A stretch of DNA of 40,947 bases from Plantago elongata (taxonomy: Eukaryota > Streptophyta > Magnoliopsida > Lamiales > Plantaginaceae): the NCBI GenBank assembly GCA_036897095.1, contig JAYMSP010000803.1, positions 1-40,947 of the forward strand, read 5' to 3'. A program made the translations under genes and the position numbers. A model generated the notes under the pieces. It was not told the origin of the DNA. It saw nothing but the letters and a program-made list of their open reading frames with translations, and ran no database searches. Position 1 is the first letter of the stretch; each line of letters begins with the position of its first letter. Below are positions 33,218 through 40,947 of this stretch, piece after piece.

Positions 33218-33665
33218 CTAGGCGCATCCAACGGGGGTGAGAAAATAGTTGAATTCGAGTACGACATAGTGCTAATAATCTCCTCTGACCTTTGCAAAGT
33301 AGTCCTTGTATCAAGCACAACGGTCATAATTGCACGGTACTAACGGATTAAATTCCCCAAAGCATTATGAAACTCTTGACGTCCCGCACCTCTCGCGTTC
33401 CAAACCAAAAACTTTATCGATAAATCATCAATCTTGGGATACCATTCCCCAGGTATGCTCGCTTAGGGATATTCTGCAAGTCCGCTTTCTATCGGAGTGG
33501 CCAAAGTATCTGGGAACATACCGCTTGCCCATGGTAACAGAAACACAGGTCAGGGTAGGGAAAAACTGGTCTTCCATCTTGATTCTCACCGTGACAACCC
33601 CCGTGTCCTAATTTGGAACTTGAAACACAAGTGGTACCCGGTGAAATGGTGGAATCTTGAATGAG

Positions 33666-36049
33666 TTATCGTCTATCCTCTCCAACCTGCAATGATTCTG
33701 CACAAGCACTGGCTCTGGGATCATGTCCGGACCCGAAGCCTGAGGATCCTGAACCGTCAAAGGTGGTGGAAACATTAACTGACTGGTTCCCGCCTAAAAC
33801 TGAGGAATTTAAAACATTGTCAAACTTCCTGCCTGCACTTCCTGCCTTCCTTGTTAACCCAAACCTTGGCTTCCTTGTCCAGGTTCCCATCTTACGAGCC
33901 TTGGGTGGTGTCCTATAAGTAGCTGAGCTGGAACCCATGTGTGACGCCTCTGCCTCGAGGCCGATAGGGATGCTGGTAAAACTCGACCATTGCGGGATCC
34001 AGAAAGGAAACCTGACCTCTTGCATGTGGATTGTAAGGCCTCGGAGGCCTTGGTAAAAGCCTTCTTTCCTGATAAGTCGGCCTGCCTCGAGAACTTGTAG
34101 GTGGTGAAACTAAGGGTTCTGCCTGATGGAATCCATTCCCGTTGATTGGAACCGGGACCATCCCCACCTGGAAAAACCCCTGACTAACATCCACCGGATG
34201 ACTGCTTGTTCGACCGATCGCTGCATGTGTCGCTTGAGTCGTTGCCGGCACAAAGGGAGTCGCATTCGGGTTCAGATCTGACACCAACGGAGGGGAGTTC
34301 ACTGAAGACCCGATGTACTTGAGTGAAGCTTGGGATGTGAAGTTCGTGATCGACATCCACTCGAGACGCTGAGAATTCGGTGAAAGGGGCCTTCTAGGAG
34401 CCATCGTTGGCTAGTTTAGAGTTCTAAAGAGTTTGTTTTGGTTGAGAAGAAGTTTTTTGGTTATGAGAATTGTGAGGAAGTGAAGGGTCAAGAAGTAGAG
34501 TAATAGGTTCAAGAGGAACTAGGGTTGTGCAATTGTTATGATTAATATATATCCCACTGAGGATCAATGCGCAAAGGCATGTAACTTTCCATCATTAGCA
34601 GTTATCTCCTCTGAATTGGTTAGCTCTGGATGGGAAGCACCTACGACCACCTCGCCAATATCAAGAGAAAGTGTGTAGATGTTGTGTAGGTTTTATAATA
34701 TTTAAGTTTGGAGCTGATTGGATAATATTAAGATTATTTTCCCCATGGTCCCCATTCTCAACAGATAAACTAGGCAAACTGTTTGGGGAACCGTCTTGGA
34801 CATCCATATTAAGTGACATGTTATCATGTTGGGCCAAAGAAGGAGTGTTAATGAGTGATGAATTTTCCACAGGCCCAACAAGATTATTCTCCATAGAGTT
34901 GTTAGCTATAATATATGCTTGGCTTAAGTACCCATTTCTCCCGTAAGCCCACACTAATATGCATTTGGCCCAATTGGTTTGGCTCACCACCATCATCTCC
35001 AAGCTGCGAGAACCTGTTGACCCGGGAAAAGTCAACTTGTGACGGTGCAGTTGGTGCGGTTGATTGTCCCTTCTCTTGACGGTGGGATGACATGCGAACA
35101 AAACCATTCCTTCATCGGACAAATGGCTTCTTCACCACTTTCTGCCATGGTGATTTACTGTCATCAACATCCGCACAATGTTGATCTTGTGATTCCTCCA
35201 CAACTTCAGATTGCTCTTGTGGTTGCCCTTGACTCTGTTTAGCACAAGTTTCTGCAATATGACCTACACGGCCACAGGTGTAACAGAAAGCACCCTTCAG
35301 TTCATATATGACATATTGAATTATGCTACCCACTTGTATTTTAGGAATCAAAGGGAAGCTCACATCCACATCAATACATATCCGAGCATATCTTCCTCGT
35401 ATACCCGATGCAGTATTGATATCAAGTTAATTGGCTTACCCAGTAAGCAACCAATTTTATATAAAGCTTTCGGATGGTAGAGTTCAACCGGCAATTCTGA
35501 CAACTGCACCCATAGGACCATATTCTGGATAGGATCAAAGCCTAGTCTCCATTTCTGAACATCGAGATAACTATCAAACATAAATCATGGCCCTCCTGTC
35601 AACGCCTTGACGTAGTCCACCTCGTGGGCAAGCGAGACTATGTAGAAACCTTTGCCCAGAGGAGTAACTTGAATATTGCCAGATAACTTCCACACCCTGA
35701 GATGCTTCTCAATTTGAGTAATCATTCTCGTAATACCCACCATTCGGACCAAGGCTCTGCAAAAACTTGAAGCTCTTCCTCAAAAAACGTGATAAAAGGA
35801 ATGGTATGGCTAATTGGTGCTATACTAGTATAATCCTCCAAGGCCGGCAACTTTCAAAATAACGACGATTGGTAGAGCTTTGAAGTTTATCCTTGAAGGA
35901 AACTCTAGGAGATTCCTATTGATTGCAATTATTTACATATCTATGAGAGGGAATGTGGTGGAATGGTTGATATCCGGCGGATCAGGCGGTGGTTCTAGCC
36001 GGTGGGAGCTAGAAGAACCATGGAGTAAACTTGAAGAGTTCGGAAGCAT
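33666..36049 (-). pseudogene. LINE ORF1: DUF4283 and zinc-knuckle nucleic-acid-binding protein (broken)
   Basis: A likely start at 36049 gives MLPNSSSLLHGSSSSHRLEP and continues PPPDPPDINHSTTFPLIDM before a stop. The DUF4283-type domain follows: HLRVWKLSGNIQ, GKGFYIVSLAHEVDYVKAL, and after a TGA in place of Trp, FMFDSYLDVQKWRLGFDP and LPVELYHPKALYKIGC. A CCHC knuckle (C-x2-C-x4-H-x4-C, CYTCGRVGHIAETC) is at 35244-35285. The remainder, down to 33666, is rich in Pro, Ser, Asn and Gln, as usual for ORF1 tails. Several frame breaks are present. Such proteins coat LINE RNA and assist retrotransposition; this copy cannot be full-length. Confidence 0.75.
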
Positions 36050-36118
36050 AGAGAGAGTTTTTTAATTATTTAAAGTGAACTCACTCAGCTTGTGTTAATA
36101 AAATGAAGTACGAAGATG

Positions 36119-36131
36119 TACAAGTCTCCAA
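36119..36131. repeat. LINE target-site duplication, right copy
   Basis: TACAAGTCTCCAA, identical to 27987-27999. It lies immediately upstream (in element orientation) of the LINE 5' leader. Confidence 0.8.
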
Positions 36132-36364
36132 TTTGTACACTAAAGTTTATGTGAAAATTACATTACATCACATACACAATACAAGAGTACAAATGACGAT
36201 CATCTGTGCCATCTTTGGACTTCGGTAAAGCATATACGGAGCTATCTATTCACAACGAGGCATTGTTTGTTAATCCTAAACTAAACCTATTATTTTTTTT
36301 GTTTCAACAAATTCGACGAATACAGCTGACTCTCAGAGAAAGCCAGGTAGAGTTATTTTAGCAA

Positions 36365-38537
36365 TCACCGCGAAAGCTGGTGATCATCATCGTCCATATC
36401 AACTCCAAGCATGGCCAGTGCCAAATGACTCTTCATTTCACTTCCTGTTCTGTGCAGTTGAGGGTAAAAATCTGTCGCGGGGCTACTACCAATTAAGATA
36501 GTCTTCTTCCGAGATTCTTTTCCTCTTAATATGGTGAGGATCTCACCCATATGCGGCCTACGCGACTCCTCATTGTTTATGCAAGCAGCTGCAGCCTGAA
36601 TCATACGGGAAATTTGTCTCGTATTCTTAGTGGTGAGTTTTATTCGTGTATCCAGCAATTTTTCTACACTTCCTTGCTGTAACAGAGGCTTAGCCTGGAA
36701 CATTGAGGAAAATGATCAAAATTATGATGCTGCCCAGCACATAGATTCAGCATTACTATAACATATTATTTGATCAATCATATTTTGAGTGATATTCATT
36801 CATCAATAATAATCTACGTAGCTCAAGCGCACATCAACTACATAATTAAAATCGCAACTATCTCAGTAGAGCAAGATTCAAGGTTATACGAATTACGAAA
36901 GCATATACATACCCATAAAACCAAATTTTCTTCTCCTGGTCCTCTTTTCGACTCCATTGGTTTCCTCCCAGTTATGAGCTCCAACAGCACAATTCCAAAG
37001 GCATAAATGTCGGTTTTATCAGAGACTTTTCCATGTTGGAAATATTCAGGAGCCAAGTACCTATGAGATTCACCAAGCAAGATCAAAAACTCAATATCAG
37101 TTTGATATGAAGCAAAAAAGAAATACTGTAATAATAATATAATACACCACAATATGCATCTTCATGTCAAAATTAACGACATACCCAAATGTTCCTTTTA
37201 CAGTTTTGCATAGGAACGGAACTGAGGGTGCAGGCGTCCATGTTGCCAAGCCAAAATCACACAACTGTACGAACAATTAACTACATCAGTAACCTTTTCA
37301 AACTCATATAACCACAAAAAAATTGGCATTGACTGGTAAGTGAAGTTAATGTTGTCTGATCAAAAGTTGCACAAAGAGATCTAAGAAATAGACTCATCAT
37401 TTCTCACCCTTGCTGTTCGTTTAGACGAAACAAGAATGTTAGAGGGCTTAATGTCTCGATGAACAACACATCTTTCAGTCCCATTATGTAAATACTCAAT
37501 CGCCTCCGCAATGCCAACGGCAACCTTATACCTAGCGAACCACTGAAGTGCAGGAACACCTTTCACTCCCCTCTTCTTATCTGCAAATTATATAACAATC
37601 TGATTACTCCAAAATCCATTAAAACTACCACATTCTTCACTACTAACTAACTAAAAATCAAAACGAAGCAATACCGTGCAAAAACAGCTCCAAATTTCCA
37701 CCAGAAACATACTTATAGACCAAAAAAAAGCCCTCCTCACTATCAATACAAAATCCCACAAGCGGAACAACGTGAGGATGACTCAAAGAACTGGCAATCA
37801 TCAATTCCCTGCAAAACGCCTTCGAGGATTCCTTATCTTCCTTATCCAACCGCTTAATTGCCACCGTAGTCCTTAAAAATCCAACTCTTCCTCTAAACAC
37901 ACAGCTCAATGCACCTCTCCCCAATACTCTACCTGCTCAATGCACCAAAACCACACCAATTACCAACCAAAACAAGAACAAGTATACGCAACAACAACTA
38001 ACAAGAAACACACTAAAAGCAAATACCTTTCGCAAAATTTCTAGTAGCAGAGAGAATTTCAGAGTAGCTGAACCTAACCAAAGAATGTGTAACAGGAGAA
38101 AGACTTCTCTCCAAAGACTCAAGTCTACTCCACTTGAACTCTCTATTCTTGGTAGAATCACTCAACATGCCATTATCTAAATTAACCATCAAAACAGTAG
38201 CAGAAGAGCATGTATTACTACCACTACTACTATTGACAGCCATAGACTCGAGCTCCACTTGAGTGCACAAACTGAACCTGAATGATGAATGCACCGAGTG
38301 CGATTCACCGGACCCACCGGTTTCCGCCAGCAACCAGGCCTTGTTCTGCTCGTCGGAGCGGCGTTTCCGACGAGGAACGAAGCAACCGAAACCGAAATCC
38401 CAGATCATTTTATAGAGTAAAGACTTGAACTTTAACTCAAATTCATCAATCTCATGCCCCTTTTCACAGAGTTCTTGATTGGTAATAGCGTTATGTGCGT
38501 GTGAGAGGTGTATGGAGTTGTTTCTTGGAAAACCCAT
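36365..38537 (-). CDS. Receptor-like cytoplasmic serine/threonine kinase, six exons
   Basis: Exons in order: 38537-38027, 37932-37675, 37580-37408, 37264-37185, 37060-36913 and 36694-36365. All are GT-AG and in phase, giving 499 residues. An N-terminal region of about 160 residues without signal peptide or membrane segment (with [20 protein letters not shown]) precedes the kinase domain. The domain has a Gly loop [11 protein letters not shown] (175-185), Lys197 in [14 protein letters not shown] (297-304, an RD kinase), DFG (317-319), LAPEYF from 343 and [20 protein letters not shown]. It therefore looks catalytically complete. The segment [20 protein letters not shown] is typical of plant RLK/RLCK kinases; substrate and pathway are unknown. 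The first ATG (38537) was taken as the start, but the Met at 38408 ([10 protein letters not shown]) is a real alternative. The LINE lies just beyond the 3' end. Confidence 0.92.
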
Positions 38538-38549
38538 TACTCTGATCAA

Positions 38550-39216
38550 GATTCAGCTTCACTGAAAAGCCAGAAAGAAAGCAAGAAAGAATCTTCAAGT
38601 TTGCTTGAAGAGAAGGGTGAGGAATGAATGCAATAATGGAATGAGTGAATGTGCACACTACTACTACTACTAGTACTACATAAATGCAGAGTAGTTAAAG
38701 AAAGGATTGTGGGATTGAGTAATGAGATTAATGTAATAGGAGAAGGTAACAAAGTAGAGAGAATTAATGAAAACAAAGACTCATTAGTAGTATAGTGAAG
38801 TTAATGACGCCTTTGCTTTGCTTTGTTTTGTTTACTAGTACTAGTAACACCATTTGTTTTGAGTTTTGACACTCAACTAGAAGTGTGATGGGTTTTATTG
38901 TAGTCAGAAACAAGTAAAGTGTGAAACTGAAACTAGGAGGTGGGGTTGGTTGGTGAGTTGGGCCATGGGAGAAAGAGATTCCAAGAAGATAACCAGTATA
39001 TATGGTGGGTACATAATCTCAGCATAAATTTCAGAAACTGACAATCGTAAAAAGGGGGGGTTGCACGAGAGTCACCCTGTACACGGGAATATAAACATGT
39101 TACCAATGAGTGAAGTCTAAGTTATAGATGTGGGTAGAATTTGGAGTCTTTCTTGATTTTACCTGAATTCGACTTCTTACTACAAGGGCGTAAAATTAAA
39201 TTTGAGTTCAAATGTT
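38550..39216. other. Kinase promoter region
   Basis: Upstream sequence of the minus-strand kinase gene. It contains short CTA and TTTGC/TTTGT simple repeats (38655-38675, 38810-38835), but I could not pick a confident TATA box. No other gene is visible up to the LTR duplication. Confidence 0.45.
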
Positions 39217-39221
39217 AAACT

Positions 39222-40223
39222 TGTTGGGGAATTGGTTGCAAGAGGCAACAAAAAGAGAGCCAAAAATGTTATATGTTATAAATTTTTAAGTTGGTAACTT
39301 TGAGCAACTAATTATCTAAATTTCACCGATCAATTTTGTGTGTTCTTTAGCCCGTTGCGAAGTGGAATGCGCAAGCTTCGTAACAATATAAGATATGGGA
39401 GATAATTAATTCTAAGTGTGAATGATAAATTGACTTAAAGTGAGCTAGTTGGGACTTACTTTTAGCAATTGTCCCACATTGAACATATGGAAGTAAATAG
39501 TGGTATAAATGTATTCTTATATTTACTCTAGTTCACTAGTGTGCTTTGTGGTTATGGAAAACTTCCTACGCGCACAAGGGGGAGAAATTTTGAACTAAGA
39601 ATTTTCGAGAAAAAAACATTCAAATATTTATTTAAACTGCAATTTTCCATGGAATCCTTTTGGACTTCCATCTAATCTAGCAGATTGTTCCTCTTAAATG
39701 AGAAGAGGTTTAATTTCAAATTTTTAAACTTCCTCACTACTTCTGATGTTAATGTGAGAATTAAAACATCAGTTACAAATTTTGGTTTAATGTCTAATTT
39801 AGCTGTTACGATTTTTCTCAGCTATATATACCTCCAGTCCTCACTTGTTGGAACACACCAGAAATTCTCCTTCCCTTATCTTATATGTTTTCCTTCTACA
39901 CTTTAGATATCGAGTGTTCTTCACCACAGAAGTTCGACAGAGCTTCTGCTGCTGAGCTTCCAGCGATTGCTGAGATTGTGCGTTGTACCTTGGAGCTAAT
40001 TGTCCGAGGAAGGCCTAAAGCTTACTATAGGCGGACAAATCTAGCTTAAGGGGAAGTGGTCTCACTATTAACTTGTCCAGGATTAAATCCGAATTCTTCG
40101 TTTCCTGTTTTTCTGGTTTGTGATCAACCTACAGTATGTGTGATAGAGTTTTTTTTTTTTGTAATGTCCGATTACTCTTGTTACGAACAATTCTTGCAGC
40201 TACAATCTTAATCAGAACCAACA
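39222..40223. mobile_element. Solo LTR, Copia-type, 1,002 bp
   Basis: Starts TGTTGGGGAATTGG and ends AGAACCAACA, so TGTTGG and CCAACA form a perfect six-base terminal inverted repeat of the TG...CA kind. AAACT flanks it on both sides (39217-39221 and 40224-40228), a perfect five-base target duplication. TCCCACATTG near 39472 followed by TATAAATG near 39514 is a common arrangement in plant Copia LTRs and suggests plus-strand orientation. There is no internal region or second LTR in the window. Assignment to Copia rests on the termini and length. Confidence 0.85.
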
Positions 40224-40228
40224 AAACT

Positions 40229-40694
40229 CGAATTTAATTTTCATACGGTTCGGTTCGGTTCAGTATCCTTAATTATGTTAAGTTAGCTTAATTTTCTCAC
40301 TAATAGGTGCATCTTTTAATATGTTGAAAGCCTTTGCAGTTTACATTAATATCTCTAATAATCTCTTGATAGTAATAATAATGGATAATCCTTTTAAAAA
40401 TCATTTGGGCCCTTGTAGGAATGAGACAATAATGGACAATTACATTATTGCTGTTAGTTGTAGTGTTTGGTTAGAATATAAATATGTGATCGCCCATGCT
40501 AACATTCGTGCGTCATATTTATTTTTAATTGTGATAGATAGATACAAGACAACCATAATACTTGTCTATCATATGGATTGATCTTTAACCTAATGGCAAC
40601 TATTAAAGTCGTGCAGCTAATCAATGCAATTAGGGTCATTATTGTATTCAATGTTAAATATCAGCGAGTTGAGAACATATAAATTAAATGGCCC
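40229..40694. other. Intergenic, no gene seen
   Basis: Starts with a short CGGTT repeat at 40246-40260. The open frame at 40321-40581 has no recognisable domain and AT-driven composition. Confidence 0.45.
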
Positions 40695-40905
40695 TTTATT
40701 CCATAAGTATAAATTTGGCTCTGTAGTTTGCATGATCAAACTGGAGTTGACTTTTAAATTTAGTAATTATTAATTATTAATTATATATATTAAAAAGACA
40801 ACGTTTATTCCAGAAGTATAAATTTGGTTCTATAGTTTGCATGATCAAACTGCAGTTGACTTTTAAATTTAGTAATTATTAATTATATATATTAAAAAAA
40901 TAACG
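40695..40905. repeat. Tandem duplication, 109 bp period
   Basis: TTTATTCCATAAGTATAAAT at 40695 recurs at 40804 with one change. The match continues through GTTTGCATGATCAAACTG and CTTTTAAATTTAGTAATT. The second copy lacks a TAATTAT unit and is slightly shorter. GTTTGCATGATCAAAC is itself close to palindromic. Confidence 0.85.
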
Positions 40906-40910
40906 AAGTG

Positions 40911-40947
40911 AAGCTTAATTGGTAAAACGCTCACTTCAAATCAATAT
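40911..40947 (+). repeat. SINE-like head cut by the window edge
   Basis: AAGCTTAATTGGTAAAACGC matches the A-box part of the SINE-like head at 3753 (AGCTTAATTGGTAAAACGCT) almost base for base. The rest lies outside the window. Confidence 0.45.

Larger units (their letters stand above)
28209..33430 (-). pseudogene. LINE ORF2: endonuclease, reverse transcriptase, RNase H (broken)
   Basis: The endonuclease begins near 33430 with KFLVWNARGAG and resumes after an insertion with GGYWVLYN (about 31790), PWLVAENFNSFL (about 31570) and STSDHKP (about 31300). Reverse transcriptase follows: DKAPGLDGFNAYF near 30640, FRPISLCSVSYKIIFKILIN near 30480, FVPDRQITDNIILAHELIH near 30350, DIFKAYDR near 30230, GIRQGDPLSP near 30060 and the catalytic FADDC at 29910-29924. 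YLGVPF lies near 29560. The RNase H at 28209-28628 keeps its metal-binding residues in DGSV, AELMEIRAGL and YTDSQ. Several stops and frameshifts exist. In the endonuclease, the usual GDFN motif reads ENFN, losing a catalytic Asp. About 130 more bases than expected separate FADDC from the YLGVPF block, hinting at a small insertion near 29660-29870. Confidence 0.85.
28000..36118 (-). mobile_element. Near full-length L1-type LINE, degenerate, 8.1 kb
   Basis: On the minus strand the element runs from a short 5' leader at 36118 through ORF1 (from 36049) and ORF2 (about 33430-28209) to a 3' tail at 28000. Both ends meet a 13-base exact target-site duplication. ORF1 has the DUF4283 region and a zinc knuckle; ORF2 has endonuclease, reverse transcriptase, a zf-RVT-like stretch and RNase H. 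Stops and frameshifts break both. A separate 1.4 kb element interrupts the endonuclease. On the element's coding strand the tail is 15 T residues, not A. It inserted about 235 bases beyond the stop codon of the kinase gene at 36365, perhaps within that gene's 3' untranslated region. Confidence 0.85.

Noticed and set aside
33330..33918. Plus-strand open frames of 85-93 codons
   Set aside because: They are shadows of the LINE ORF1/ORF2 sequence on the minus strand, where endonuclease and ORF1 features are readable.
1..40947. CRISPR array, bacterial operon or organelle DNA
   Set aside because: There are no regularly spaced identical repeats with unique spacers. All supported genes are nuclear plant genes with spliceosomal introns or plant TATA promoters.

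Overview
The window is nuclear DNA from a flowering plant, most likely a eudicot. The evidence is GT-AG introns, AT-rich intergenic DNA, typical plant TATA boxes, a pollen polcalcin, a plastid-type fructokinase, an RLCK-type kinase, and plant transposons of several classes (LTR, LINE, SINE-like, hAT, Harbinger, Mutator-like). The species cannot be fixed from this alone.

Layout, left to right. 418-3133 is a probable 2.7 kb solo LTR (minus orientation) with its own TATA box. 4214-4678 (-) is an intronless calmodulin-like protein with four EF-hands. 5.8-8.4 kb holds a 62 bp tandem repeat, a 40-base C run, a broken F-box gene and a LINE reverse-transcriptase scrap. 11701-14179 (+) is a complete seven-exon plastid-type fructokinase. 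Just downstream lies an intronless polcalcin (14722-14976, +). 16671-26983 (-) is a complete seven-exon gene for mitochondrial ribosomal protein mS29 (DAP3 family). Its last exon is cut off from the rest by a 6.9 kb intron that has taken in an hAT element, a Harbinger-type MITE and a 4.85 kb Mutator-like element; the last carries a gene-like cassette. 28000-36118 (-) is a nearly full-length but mutated LINE with ORF1 and ORF2, bounded by a 13 bp target-site duplication and interrupted by a 1.4 kb element full of near-palindromic GGCAAACTTTGCC units. 36365-38537 (-) is a complete six-exon receptor-like cytoplasmic kinase. 39222-40223 is a Copia-type solo LTR with perfect 5 bp duplications. The window ends in a 109 bp tandem duplication and a SINE-like head.

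The five intact genes do not form a pathway. Two are EF-hand calcium sensors, one feeds hexose phosphate into plastid metabolism, one belongs to the mitochondrial ribosome and one is a cytoplasmic signalling kinase. Exon structures of the three spliced genes were worked out by hand. Every junction is GT-AG and every reading frame closes from ATG to stop. The main interest is in transposon architecture: several element boundaries and target-site duplications can be read directly.
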